A stretch of 64,000 nucleotides of DNA, taken from NCBI GenBank assembly GCA_023412495.1, contig JAEYNP010000042.1, positions 1 through 64,000 of the forward strand, written 5' to 3'. Shown here piece by piece: positions 1 to 7,967 of the stretch. This DNA comes from Pseudomonadota bacterium. GTDB lineage: Bacteria > Desulfobacterota > Desulfobulbia > Desulfobulbales > Desulfocapsaceae. The notes beneath the pieces were generated by a model. It was given only the letters and a program-made list of their open reading frames with translations. It was not told the origin of the DNA and ran no database searches. How positions within the stretch are numbered: the stretch's first letter is position 1; each line of letters opens with the position of its first letter. Both the position numbers and the translations under genes were made by a program.

Positions 1-503
1 ACGGCTGGGAAATGAGCGAGGGGATGAAGAAGTCCATGGAGAGCGTGGCGAAACTCGGGGCGCTGATGATGGCGGTGATCATCTTCTTCACCTGCTGGAA
101 GATGATCGCCGGGGTGACCGGCAACCCACCCGGCAAGTACGAGTCGATGCAGACGCTGCTCTCCGGTCCCTACGCGGTCAACTTCTGGGTCGGCGAGATC
201 CTGCTCGGCATGGCGATCCCCTTTTTGCTGATCCTGGCGGTGCGGGGTCGGAACATGACGGTTCTGTTCATCGCCTCGCTGGCCGGGATGATCGGGATCT
301 TCTTCATGCGCTACGACCTGGTGATCATCGGTCAGCTGATCCCGTCCTTCCACGGCATGGGCCTGGTCGACTATCCCGAGCTGCTCACCTATACGCCGTC
401 CCTGCATGAGAACCTGGTGGTCGTGGGCGGAGTGGCCTTCTGCGGGCTGCTGTTTCTGATGGGCGAGAAGCTCTTTCGCGGCCATCTCACCGAGCACCAC
501 TGA
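1..503 (+). CDS. dsrP: NrfD/DsrP-type quinone-interacting membrane subunit, C-terminal part (5' end outside window)
   Basis: The reading frame is open from the left edge, so only the last ~167 residues are seen. They form about four transmembrane helices, with the conserved RYDLVIIGQ segment and a YTPSLHE segment in the last periplasmic loop, then a short soluble tail. This pattern is typical of the NrfD/PsrC family and closest to DsrP, the menaquinol-facing membrane subunit of the DsrMKJOP complex that passes electrons towards dissimilatory sulfite reduction. No other dsr subunit lies inside the window, so the DsrP assignment rests on the sequence alone. A HybB- or HmeC-like NrfD paralogue is the alternative. 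The next gene, a MerR regulator, starts 94 bases downstream on the same strand. Confidence 0.7.
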   Translation, partial: GWEMSEGMKKSMESVAKLGALMMAVIIFFTCWKMIAGVTGNPPGKYESMQTLLSGPYAVNFWVGEILLGMAIPFLLILAVRGRNMTVLFIASLAGMIGIFFMRYDLVIIGQLIPSFHGMGLVDYPELLTYTPSLHENLVVVGGVAFCGLLFLMGEKLFRGHLTEHH

Positions 504-597
504 GGTGAGTGGAGGTCCGGGGGGATTTTCCTTCTCGTGGTGCGGTGCGAAATCGGGTAAGGTTGGCGGAAAAGGACAATTGAAGGAGATTTTCCGC

Positions 598-1050
598 ATG
601 GTAAGGAAAAAGCCGAATATCGAACCGATAAAAAATGATCTGCCTGTCTATCCGATCGGGGTCGCGGCCAAGCTGCTGGATCTTCATCCGCGGACTCTGC
701 GGATCTATGAGGATGAGGGGCTGATCAAGCCGACCAGGGTCGGCAACAGAAGGCTCTATTCAGCCAACGATCTGACCTGGATCGGCTGCCTGCGCCGCCT
801 GATCCATGACGAGGGAATCTCCATCCCCGGAATCAAGAAGCTGCTGCGCTACGCGACGTGCTACGAGATAGCGGACTGCCCGAAGGATGTCCACTGCACC
901 TGCGATGCCGTGGTCGACCGGGCCATCCCCCGCAGCCCTCATCTGGCGGGGGACCCGGATGCCGAGCGCAAGGCCAAGGAGCGCGATGTGGCGGCCCGGC
1001 GGCAGGCCGCGGAAAAGGGCAAGGATGCCGACGATCGGAAGGTGCGCTGA
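598..1050 (+). CDS. MerR-family transcriptional regulator with a Cys-rich segment after the DNA-binding domain
   Basis: A 150-residue protein. The frame is open further upstream, but the ATG at 598 is chosen because a strong GAAGGAGAT ribosome site lies at 582-590. Residues ~16-85 are a MerR winged helix-turn-helix (YPIGVAAKLLDLHPRTLRIY, then EGLIKP and NRRLYS), of the HspR-like type with a short effector region. Right after it come four cysteines in a CYEIADCPKDVHCTC stretch (~residues 99-113), which could bind a metal or Fe-S cluster or form disulfides. The tail is highly charged and probably flexible. Its place directly after a dsrP-like gene suggests control of sulfur or respiratory genes, but no operator was identified. 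It converges on the next gene, whose stop is 20 bases away. Confidence 0.85.
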   Translation: MVRKKPNIEPIKNDLPVYPIGVAAKLLDLHPRTLRIYEDEGLIKPTRVGNRRLYSANDLTWIGCLRRLIHDEGISIPGIKKLLRYATCYEIADCPKDVHCTCDAVVDRAIPRSPHLAGDPDAERKAKERDVAARRQAAEKGKDADDRKVR

Positions 1051-1069
1051 CCGTCTGCCAAGATGCCAC

Positions 1070-3457
1070 CTAAACTTTAATGCCCGCGGCTGGGCTGATC
1101 TTGTACTGGCTGATCTTGCGACGCAGGGTATCCTTCGAGATCCCAAGCTCCCGGCAGGTTTTCATCTTCTTCCATTTATTGCGCCCGAGGGTGACTTCGA
1201 TAACGCGTTTCTCGATCTCCTCGAGGGTGAGTCCCTCCATGGCCGGCAGATGGCCGTCGTCCTGCTTGCCGTGCACGATAAAGGTGTCGGGCAGGTGCTG
1301 GAGCTGGATGAAGCCCCCCGGGCAGAGGATGAACCCGTATTCGATGATATTCTCCAACTCCCTGATGTTGCCGGGGAAGTTGTACCGCATGAACAGAGCG
1401 ATGACATCGTCGCTGACCCCGACGATGTCTTTTTGCTTTTCCGCCCGGAACTTCTCGACGAAATGGTCGACGAGCAGAGGTATGTCTTCCAACCGTTCCC
1501 GGAGAGGCGGCAGCAGGATGTTGACCACATTCAGGCGATAGTAGAGGTCGTCCCGGAAACTTCCCTGCTTGACCAGTTCCAGCAGGTCCTTGTTGGTTGC
1601 CGCAATGATTCGGACATCGGCCTTCACCGGGGTGTTTGACCCGAGCGGCTCGTAGACCTTGTGCTGGAGGACCCTGAGGAGCTTGACCTGCAGTGACTGC
1701 GGGATGTCGCCGATCTCGTCGAGGAAGATAGTCCCGCCTTCAGCCGCCGCAAATCGCCCGAGCTTGTCTTTCCTGGCGTCCGTGAAGGCGCCCGCCTTGT
1801 AGCCGAAGAGTTCCGATTCGAGCAGAGTGTCCGGCAGGGCGCCGCAGTTCACCACGACGAAGGGCTGGCCGTTGCGGGACGAAGCGTGAAACAGCGCGCT
1901 CGCCACCAGCTCCTTGCCGGTGCCGCTTTCCCCCAGAATCAGGACGTTGCTTTCGCTTCGCGCGATATCCGGCATGATCTGGAATATCCGCTGCATTGCC
2001 GGGCTCTTGCTGACCAGCTCGTCGAAGGTGTATTTCCGGGTCAGCTGCAGGCGCAGGCTCTTTTCCACGCTGAGATCGCGGAAGGTCTCCACGCCGCCCA
2101 GGACGTTGCCGTCGTGATCGACCAGAGGGGCCGCGCTGATGCTGATCGAAACTTCCTTGCCCCTGCGTGTCTTGATGGTGATTGACCTGTTGGTCACGGG
2201 GCTGCCGGTGTAGAGGCTCTCGGCAACCGCGCAGTTCTTGCCGCAGATGGAGGAGCAGAACACGTCGCTGCAGTATGAGCCAACCGCCTCCTCGCGGCGC
2301 CAGCCGGTAATGATTTCGGCGGAGAGATTGAACGAGGTGATGCGCCAGTCGCGATCGACGGTGAAGACCCCGTCGGCGACCGAATCGAGGATAAGCTCTT
2401 TCTGCAGGTGCTGGGTGTTGTTCCGGAAGGATTGCACTCCCCCGAGGATCTGCTGATCATGACCGAGCAGAGGCGCGGCGCTGATGCTCACCGGAACGGA
2501 ATAGCCATTTTTGTGGGTGATGAAGAGCTCCTGGTCGATGATGGAGCGCCTTTCCCGCATGCTTGTGGTGAGGGGGCAGCTTTGGGCGCTGTTGCTGGAA
2601 AACAGCAGCTGGCTGCAGACCTTTCCCCGAGCTTCAGACTCGAGGTAACCGGTGATCTCTTCCGCGGCACGGTTGAAGGAGGTTATCCTGCCTTCCGGAT
2701 CGACGGTGAAAACGCCGTCGGCCACGGCGGCGAGGATCAGCTCGTACTGCAGGGTGCTGGTGATGTCGACAAAGGTTTCCACCCCGCCGATAACGTTCTG
2801 GTACATGTCGAGCAGGGGGGCGGCATTGATCCTGATCGGGATCGACCGGCCGTCTTTGCTTCCGATATAGGCGATTCGATTCGAAACCGACGTCTTGTTC
2901 TTGATGCAGTCGAGGATGGCGCAGGTCGAACGGCAGATGGTGGCGTTGAAGATCTTGCGGCAGCTCAGGCCGAGCACCTCGTCCTCCTGCCAGCCGGTAA
3001 TCTTCTCCGCCGCTGCGTTGAAGCTCGTCAGCCGAAAGTCCTTGTCTACAGTGAACACGCCTTCGGTGATGCTGTTCAAGGCGAGGCGGCTGGCGGCCAG
3101 GGGTTCGGTAAGGTCGGCAAAGCCGATCACCGCCCCGAGGATGGTGCCCGATGCGTCCGGGATAGTGACGACACGGATTCGTACCGCATTCTTTTCCCCA
3201 TTCACCGGATTGCCCAGGGTCAATTCTATATTCCGGCTGCCCTTGCCCTTGGTCAGCGGCTCCAGATGGCTGCAGATCGAGGTGAATCGCGGATCGCTGT
3301 AAAACAGTTCCCGGCAGTGCCTGCCGATCACCCCGCTTTCGTCGACGCCGAGTATGACTGCGGCCTTGCGGTTGCATGCGGTAACGATCCAGTCTTTGTC
3401 GACGGTCACGAAGCCGCTGGCCAGATGCTCCGAGTCAGGTACGGTCGATGAGATCAT
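1070..3457 (-). CDS. Sigma54-dependent transcriptional activator with four PAS domains, AAA+ and Fis-type HTH
   Basis: A 795-residue cytosolic enhancer-binding protein. Four PAS domains occupy ~residues 8-465. Each carries a Cys motif at the same place in its fold (HCRELF, SCRKIF, VCSQLL, YCSDVF, followed by one or two further cysteines). An AAA+ domain follows (~477-705) with Walker A GESGTGKE (~509), a sigma54-contact loop reading GAFTDA instead of the usual GAFTGA (~555), and a GEIGD-type Walker B region seen as FLDEIGD. A Fis-type helix-turn-helix forms the last 45 residues. There is no receiver domain, so the signal is probably sensed directly by the PAS domains, plausibly redox, metal or haem. 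A sigma70 promoter with 17-base spacing lies just upstream, and an AGAGGAAAT ribosome site precedes the ATG. Confidence 0.9.
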   Translation of the reverse strand: MISSTVPDSEHLASGFVTVDKDWIVTACNRKAAVILGVDESGVIGRHCRELFYSDPRFTSICSHLEPLTKGKGSRNIELTLGNPVNGEKNAVRIRVVTIPDASGTILGAVIGFADLTEPLAASRLALNSITEGVFTVDKDFRLTSFNAAAEKITGWQEDEVLGLSCRKIFNATICRSTCAILDCIKNKTSVSNRIAYIGSKDGRSIPIRINAAPLLDMYQNVIGGVETFVDITSTLQYELILAAVADGVFTVDPEGRITSFNRAAEEITGYLESEARGKVCSQLLFSSNSAQSCPLTTSMRERRSIIDQELFITHKNGYSVPVSISAAPLLGHDQQILGGVQSFRNNTQHLQKELILDSVADGVFTVDRDWRITSFNLSAEIITGWRREEAVGSYCSDVFCSSICGKNCAVAESLYTGSPVTNRSITIKTRRGKEVSISISAAPLVDHDGNVLGGVETFRDLSVEKSLRLQLTRKYTFDELVSKSPAMQRIFQIMPDIARSESNVLILGESGTGKELVASALFHASSRNGQPFVVVNCGALPDTLLESELFGYKAGAFTDARKDKLGRFAAAEGGTIFLDEIGDIPQSLQVKLLRVLQHKVYEPLGSNTPVKADVRIIAATNKDLLELVKQGSFRDDLYYRLNVVNILLPPLRERLEDIPLLVDHFVEKFRAEKQKDIVGVSDDVIALFMRYNFPGNIRELENIIEYGFILCPGGFIQLQHLPDTFIVHGKQDDGHLPAMEGLTLEEIEKRVIEVTLGRNKWKKMKTCRELGISKDTLRRKISQYKISPAAGIKV

Positions 3458-3506
3458 TTCCTCTTTTCTCTCTTCTCTTCGATTTTATGTTTTTTTTGCC
3501 TGATGT

Positions 3507-3535
3507 ATTATAGAATTTACTGAAGTATCTGGCAA
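3507..3535 (-). promoter_or_regulatory. Sigma70-type promoter of the four-PAS activator
   Basis: On the minus strand, -35 TTGCCA (3535-3530) and -10 TATAAT (3512-3507) are separated by exactly 17 bases. The predicted start near 3500 leaves a leader of ~43 bases before the ATG at 3457. The promoter looks strong and constitutive, which fits a regulator controlled by ligand binding rather than by its own level. Confidence 0.75.
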
Positions 3536-3710
3536 GTCCCACGGAGTATACAGGCATTCGTGAAACGCTGCTGGCGAGCCGGAAAAGTCACCTGAATCTT
3601 CTTCATTGATCTTTTTGGGAAAAAACGGGAGAATGGAGCAGGTCCTTTGGCCCATCGGCGGTCAGGAAAGCCAAGGGGAAAAGAACTGCCGCGTTCGCCT
3701 GAGGCCAGCC

Positions 3711-4859
3711 ATGCATAACGAGTTTCCTGCACATTTCGTTTCTTCGGTCAAGCCCGACTGCCTGATCAAACCGCGCACCCTCGACCGATGGGTGGGAGCC
3801 GAGCTGTTTCATTCCCATCGCGACCCCATGCTGGTGGTGACCCCGCAGGGCAAAATCGTCCAGGTGAACACGGCCCTCCTGAAAGCTGCCGGCAAAGCCC
3901 TCGCGGAGGTTGTCGGCAAGGGCGTCTGCGAGATCATCCACGGCGGCCGCTGGCCGCATATCAAGTGCCCCCTCGAGGAATTCCTGCTGACCAACGCCTA
4001 CAAGATCGAAGACACCCGGCTGCCGGGCCTGGGCGGGGAGTACAGCCTCAGCATCGTGCCGGTTGAAGTGGGGGCGAAGGACAAGGCTCCCCTTATTCTC
4101 CTCACGGCGAGAAAGCTAACCCAGGACGAGGTGCGCAAGGTCGATTCCATCCGCACCGCCCAGCTCGCCGCCATCGGCGAACTGGCGGCCGGCGTGGCTC
4201 ACGAAGTGAACAATCCGATCAACGGCATCATCAATTTTGCCCAGCTGCTGCTGGACGACTGCCCGAAGGACAGCGAGCAGGCGATGCTTCTGACGCGTAT
4301 CGTCCGGGAGGGCGAACGCATCGCCACGATCACCTACAACCTTTTGTCGTTTGCCAGGGAAAACGAGAACGAGCAGACTCTTGTCGACCTGAACGAGGTG
4401 GTGCTCGACAGCATTTCGCTTGTCGAACATCAACTGAACAACGACGGCATTAAGATTGTCACGGATCTCTGTCAACCGTCCTGCCTCATTATCGGCAACC
4501 ATCTGCAGCTCATGCAGGTGGTGCTCAACCTGATCAGCAACAGCCGGTTCGCCCTGAACGAACGGTGGCGGGAGCCATCCCCTGAGAAGACCATCCACTT
4601 TTCCAGCCGGCCTGTGGTCATTGACGGCAGGGATCACTTTCGTCTGGTCGTACGCGATCACGGTACCGGCATACCCCAGGGCATTCTGGATAAGCTGTTC
4701 GAACCTTTTTTTACCAGCAAACCTGCCGGACAGGGATCGGGACTCGGGCTCAGCATCAGCTACGGCATCGTCAAGAATCATCGAGGTATCCTGCGGGTCG
4801 ATTCCATCCTGAAAAAGTATACCGAGATGATCATTGAAATACCCGCTTCGGAGAAATAA
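3711..4859 (+). CDS. PAS-domain sensor histidine kinase, coupled to the following NtrC-type regulator
   Basis: A soluble kinase of 382 residues from the ATG at 3711 (GAGG ribosome site six bases upstream). In-frame starts at 3633 (ATG) and 3606 (TTG) would add 26 or 35 residues but have poorer ribosome sites. A PAS domain (~30-135) contains a CEIIHGGRWPHIKC motif, which resembles the Cys-containing PAS domains nearby. The phospho-accepting H-box is GVAHEVNNPINGI with His at ~164, and a HATPase domain follows (N box, GTGIP, GSGLGLS). There are no membrane segments, so the signal is intracellular or comes from a partner. The stop overlaps the next ATG by one base (TAATG), so kinase and regulator are translated together as a cognate pair. 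Confidence 0.9.
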   Translation: MHNEFPAHFVSSVKPDCLIKPRTLDRWVGAELFHSHRDPMLVVTPQGKIVQVNTALLKAAGKALAEVVGKGVCEIIHGGRWPHIKCPLEEFLLTNAYKIEDTRLPGLGGEYSLSIVPVEVGAKDKAPLILLTARKLTQDEVRKVDSIRTAQLAAIGELAAGVAHEVNNPINGIINFAQLLLDDCPKDSEQAMLLTRIVREGERIATITYNLLSFARENENEQTLVDLNEVVLDSISLVEHQLNNDGIKIVTDLCQPSCLIIGNHLQLMQVVLNLISNSRFALNERWREPSPEKTIHFSSRPVVIDGRDHFRLVVRDHGTGIPQGILDKLFEPFFTSKPAGQGSGLGLSISYGIVKNHRGILRVDSILKKYTEMIIEIPASEK

Positions 4860-6637
4860 TGGACGAGCCTTTGCAGGATATCCGTATTCTCATCGTCGAC
4901 GACGAGGAAAGCATACGCATCACCTTCGAAATGTTTCTCAAGCGTGAGGGATACAGCAGGATCGTCACCGCCGCGACCTTGGAGGAGGCTCTGTTCGCCA
5001 TTAACGAAGAGCGATTCGACCTGATCATCAGCGACATCGTCCTCGAAGGGGCGTCCGGCACCGATCTGCTGCGATATGTTCGACAGACCGGTATCCATTG
5101 CCCGGTGGTCATGATAACCGGCTTCCCCAACCTGGAGTCGGCGAGGGAATCGGTGCGGCACGGGGCTTTCGACTATATCTCCAAGCCCGTCAACAAAGAG
5201 ACGCTGCTGCGGTTCGTCCGGCAGGCCCTGAAAAACTGGCAGCTGCAGAAGGAGAAAAACGCCCTGCAGCAGGAAAACGAAAAGTTTCGAAGATATCTGG
5301 AAGTCATTTTCAGCTCGGTCAGCGACGCCATCATCACCGTCAACGACAGGATGGAAATCACCAAGCTCAACGATACGGCGAAGAGTTGGCTTGAAGGCTG
5401 CAATGCCGGCAATTCCGGGAATCTCAAGGATGTCCCCGGAGAAATGGGCCAGGCCCTCCTGCTCGATGCCGGCCAGGTCATCAACAACGAAAGTGTGGTC
5501 CGGGAACACCAGATCGAATGCCGGAAACCCGACGGCTCGACCCGAATGATCAGCCTGAACGCTTCGCCGCTAAAGGATGCTATCGACGAATTCAACGGTG
5601 CGGTGATTGTCGCCCGGGACATTACCCCGGTGCTGCAGGAGGAGTTGAGGGGCGAGCGGACCCGGTTTCATCGATTCGTCGGGGTGAGCGATGCGATGCA
5701 GGATGTGTATCGACTCATCGAAAATGTCGGCCGGGTTGATACGGCGGTGCTCATTACCGGAGAGTCCGGAACCGGCAAGGAACTGGCCGCAGAGGCGCTG
5801 CATGCTGAAAGCAGACGGAAAGACCGGCCTCTGGTCAAGGTCGATTGCGCTGCAATGCCGGAGGATCTTCTGGAGAGCGAATTGTTCGGCCACAAGAAAG
5901 GAGCCTTCACCGGCGCGGATCGGGACAGGCCGGGAAGGCTGCTCCAAGCAGACAAGGGGTCTCTTTTCCTCGATGAGATCGGAGACATTTCACCGCGGAT
6001 GCAGCTTCGCCTGCTTCGCTTTCTCCAGGAAAAAACCTTCAATCCCGTGGGTCAGGATACCCCAGTCAGGGTGGACGTCCGGATAGTGGCCGCCACCAAT
6101 GTCGATCTGAAGAAAAAGGTCAAAGCCGGAACTTTCCGGGAGGATCTCTATTACCGGCTCAAGGTTGTCGAGGTTCTGCTGCCGCCGCTGCGGGAGAGAA
6201 AGGCCTGCATCGCCCTTTTGGTTCATCATTTCTTGACGATTTTTCGTAATGAGCTGGGCAAGAATATCGTAAACGTTTCCGATCAGGCAATGGAAATATT
6301 GAAGACCTACGGCTGGCCGGGAAATGTCCGTGAGCTGCGCCATGTTATCGAAAGAGCCTGCGTTCTCTGCAAGGGATCAACCCTTCTCAAGGAGCATCTG
6401 GCCGATGAGCTGCTGCTCGCTCCTCAGGCGCAGGCCGCCCGGGAAATCGATGCCGCACGCGGACGGGCGAATTCCGAACCGGGTGAAATCGTCCAACGGC
6501 ATGGTCCCTACCTCAGCGAACAGCAACAAATCATCCAGGCCCTGCAGGCCACCGGCGGCAACAAGGCCAAGGCTGCCAAACTGCTCGGGTTCGACCGCAG
6601 CACCCTCTATCGAAAGATGCAGCGACACGGCATATAG
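4859..6637 (+). CDS. NtrC-family response regulator: receiver, PAS, sigma54 AAA+, Fis HTH
   Basis: A 592-residue activator. The receiver (~1-120) has an acidic pocket at VDDEES and phospho-acceptor Asp59. A PAS domain (~140-255) is inserted between receiver and AAA+, which is unusual for NtrC and suggests a second, direct input. The AAA+ domain (~275-505) has GESGTGKE, an intact GAFTGA loop and FLDEIGD. The last ~45 residues are a Fis-type helix-turn-helix ending in RSTLYRKMQRHGI. It is translationally coupled to the kinase upstream. A -24/-12 promoter with upstream repeats lies 330 bases downstream, and I infer that this protein binds there and drives the microprotein genes. Its stop codon falls at the edge of a 123-base inverted-repeat segment. 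Confidence 0.92.
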   Translation: MDEPLQDIRILIVDDEESIRITFEMFLKREGYSRIVTAATLEEALFAINEERFDLIISDIVLEGASGTDLLRYVRQTGIHCPVVMITGFPNLESARESVRHGAFDYISKPVNKETLLRFVRQALKNWQLQKEKNALQQENEKFRRYLEVIFSSVSDAIITVNDRMEITKLNDTAKSWLEGCNAGNSGNLKDVPGEMGQALLLDAGQVINNESVVREHQIECRKPDGSTRMISLNASPLKDAIDEFNGAVIVARDITPVLQEELRGERTRFHRFVGVSDAMQDVYRLIENVGRVDTAVLITGESGTGKELAAEALHAESRRKDRPLVKVDCAAMPEDLLESELFGHKKGAFTGADRDRPGRLLQADKGSLFLDEIGDISPRMQLRLLRFLQEKTFNPVGQDTPVRVDVRIVAATNVDLKKKVKAGTFREDLYYRLKVVEVLLPPLRERKACIALLVHHFLTIFRNELGKNIVNVSDQAMEILKTYGWPGNVRELRHVIERACVLCKGSTLLKEHLADELLLAPQAQAAREIDAARGRANSEPGEIVQRHGPYLSEQQQIIQALQATGGNKAKAAKLLGFDRSTLYRKMQRHGI

Positions 6638-6758
6638 TGCCCTGTCAAGCATCATCTGCTGTATCTTGCTCGGAGTCTCCGCTGCGCTTACCTGCCCTTT
6701 TGGCTTCCTGGCTTCGATTCTGCGCAATCTTTCAACATCTGTCACTTGACAGGACACT
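6636..6758. repeat. 123-base segment bounded by 14-base inverted repeats
   Basis: The arms AGTGCCCTGTCAAG (6636-6649) and CTTGACAGGACACT (6745-6758) match as inverted repeats at 13 of 14 positions. The left arm overlaps the stop codon of the NtrC-type regulator. The interior has no convincing gene. I see no target-site duplication. It may be a non-autonomous mobile element or the two ends of a decayed insertion sequence. It could also act as a terminator structure, although no T-run follows. Confidence 0.5.
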
Positions 6759-6835
6759 GGCTTCAATTGCTGAAAACATAGTTCATCCTCGGTTTTCTCC
6801 CTCTCTCGTCTTTGTAGCGAAAGTGTAGCATAAGC

Positions 6836-6888
6836 GTTGCAAAACAGTTGCAATGAAAAACTCTGGCGTGGTGCAACACGTGTGCAAC
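6836..6888 (+). promoter_or_regulatory. Probable enhancer (upstream activating) sites for an NtrC-type activator
   Basis: Two boxes of related TTGCAA/TGCAAC composition lie 35 bases apart: GTTGCAAAACAGTTGCAA (6836-6853), a TTGCAA-N5-TTGCAA palindrome, and GTGCAACACGTGTGCAAC (6871-6888), centred on a perfect ACACGTGT palindrome. They sit about 80-135 bases upstream of the -24/-12 promoter at 6970, the usual distance for sigma54 enhancers. The adjacent NtrC-type regulator is the obvious binder, by inference. Confidence 0.6.
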
Positions 6889-6969
6889 ATATCGAGCAGC
6901 GTGTTTTGTAGCTATAAAAGATGTGTTAATGCAATAAATTAATCGTGATTTAGCGGTTGCCGTTCCCGC

Positions 6970-6985
6970 TGGCATGCCACATGCA
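6970..6985 (+). promoter_or_regulatory. Sigma54 (-24/-12) promoter of the microprotein genes
   Basis: TGGCATG-CCAC-ATGCA matches the TGGCACG-N4-TTGCA consensus at all invariant positions: the GG at 6971-6972 and GC at 6983-6984 are exactly 12 bases apart. The predicted start is near 6996, leaving a leader of ~85 bases before the ATG at 7081. The upstream repeat boxes and the neighbouring sigma54 activator support it. Confidence 0.8.
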
Positions 6986-7080
6986 AATGTTATTGCAACA
7001 ACGACTCGGGGTCGGAATGTCAGGTATGCATCATCCGCATTCCGGTAAGGCAATAAAAAAGCGGGGCAGGGAGAAACATA

Positions 7081-7293
7081 ATGAAAACACAGACCACAGC
7101 AGCAAGGACCGGAAGTTCGTTGCGTACGGAAGGCAGAGTCGATGAGCAGATCCTGAGGGTGGGCTTCGCCACGCTTAGCCTCTCGTCAACCGCCATAGGC
7201 ATCTGGGCATTCCTGAGTCTCTTTGGTGGTATGGCTGCCAGCGGCGGTCCGCTTGCTCTCATTGCCGACTGGTTGAAAGCGATTTGGGGCTAA
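7081..7293 (+). CDS. Small single-helix membrane protein, first of a paralogous pair
   Basis: A 70-residue protein. A polar N-terminal half (~1-30) leads into one hydrophobic helix (~32-55) and an amphipathic end reading ASGGPLALIADWLKAIWG. A GGGAGAAA ribosome site precedes the ATG. The end is clearly related to that of the next gene, so the two are tandem paralogues. I do not recognise a named family. The pair lies directly behind a sigma54 promoter and before a strong terminator, so it is probably the main output of the kinase/NtrC system. Small one-helix proteins of this kind often bind and modulate membrane enzymes or proteases. FtsH, encoded just downstream, is an attractive but unproven partner. 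Confidence 0.8.
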   Translation: MKTQTTAARTGSSLRTEGRVDEQILRVGFATLSLSSTAIGIWAFLSLFGGMAASGGPLALIADWLKAIWG

Positions 7294-7328
7294 CTCGGGT
7301 AATTATCTCAAACAAAGAGGCGGAATAC

Positions 7329-7547
7329 ATGGCTAACAATACAAGAATTGGACGAAAGACCGGTACGGTGGTCGGCGAAAAGAGCAATGTCTCGACAGAG
7401 GTTTCCAAAGTGAGCATCACCTTCGTGGCTATACTGGGGGTTGCTGTCGGCGCATGGAGTCTTGCTTGTATTGTCGGCGGGCTTATCGCCAGTGGCGGGC
7501 CACTGGAATTTGTCGCTGATTGGTTCAAGGCAGTGAGCGGAATGTAG
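7329..7547 (+). CDS. Small single-helix membrane protein, second of a paralogous pair
   Basis: A 72-residue protein from the ATG at 7329, preceded by an AGAGGCGGA ribosome site (an upstream in-frame ATG at 7284 overlaps the first paralogue and lacks a good site). It has a basic, polar N-terminus with TRIGRKTGT, one hydrophobic helix (~28-50) and an end reading ASGGPLEFVADWFKAVSGM, matching the first paralogue in the segment after the helix. The gap between the genes is 35 bases, so they are cotranscribed. The two N-terminal halves differ much more than the C-terminal ends, which suggests a shared membrane-proximal role with different cytoplasmic contacts. Function unknown. Confidence 0.8.
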   Translation: MANNTRIGRKTGTVVGEKSNVSTEVSKVSITFVAILGVAVGAWSLACIVGGLIASGGPLEFVADWFKAVSGM

Positions 7548-7582
7548 CGCCGAAAAAGCATCGGGAAGAGAAGGTTTGCGAG

Positions 7583-7612
7583 AAGGGCCAGGATGAAAAT
7601 CCTGGCCCTTTT
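7583..7612 (+). terminator. Rho-independent terminator after the microprotein pair
   Basis: A perfect 12-base stem (AAGGGCCAGGAT with ATCCTGGCCCTT) closed by a GAAA tetraloop and followed by TT. It begins 35 bases after the second stop. It probably separates the sigma54 transcript from the ftsH operon. Confidence 0.8.
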
Positions 7613-7737
7613 GGCGTTGTCGCCGATAAGCCGAACAGCAGGACATCGGCTGGGCAGGGCATCGAAGGACAGCGAGAAGAACCTTCAATTATTGCCCGAA
7701 GTACTGTATAAAATGAATAAGAAACCTTCCGTCTTAG

Positions 7738-7788
7738 TACCTGGTGTTCATTTCTGGTTTTTTACAAATGAACTTCGTAAAGGTAATT
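7738..7788 (+). repeat. Dispersed hairpin repeat, copy 1
   Basis: TACCTGGTGTTCATTT, a T-rich spacer, then AAATGAACTTCGTAAAGGTA form an imperfect hairpin whose ends are TACC and GGTA. It resembles the copies at 7810 and 46961 in layout and in the TTCGT-AAGGTA end. It lies in the 420-base gap before ftsH. Confidence 0.55.
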
Positions 7789-7809
7789 ATTCGGCACAGC
7801 TGAGTATTA

Positions 7810-7884
7810 TACCTTAGAAATTTCGTTTCTTGCTTTTTAAGAACGAATTTCGTGAAGGTACTTATACCCCTCAAGGGGGTACTG
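7810..7884 (+). repeat. Dispersed hairpin repeat, copy 2, with TACCCC palindrome
   Basis: TACCTTAGAAATTTCGTTCT-like left half, T-rich loop, AGAACGAATTTCGTGAAGGTA-like right half, followed by a short palindrome TACCCCTCAAGGGGGTA. The reverse strand at 46961-47024 carries the same order of motifs. An open frame in this repeat runs into ftsH (possible ATG at 7830), but its first 46 codons come from the repeat and spacer, so it was not used as the start. Confidence 0.65.
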
Positions 7885-7967
7885 AAAAGAGTCCCTCTGC
7901 TGTTGGAGGGGATAACAAAGCTTGGGCTGCGGGCGTCAGCCCGCACTGGAATTTCAAAGAGCAATTT

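Noticed and set aside
7520..7711. Small open frames crossing the terminator after the microproteins
   Set aside because: They overlap the second microprotein and the 12-base stem, with no ribosome site.
7830..7967. N-terminal extension of FtsH by 46 codons
   Set aside because: These codons come from the dispersed hairpin repeat and the spacer after it. FtsH normally begins right before its first TM helix, which the ATG at 7968 provides.
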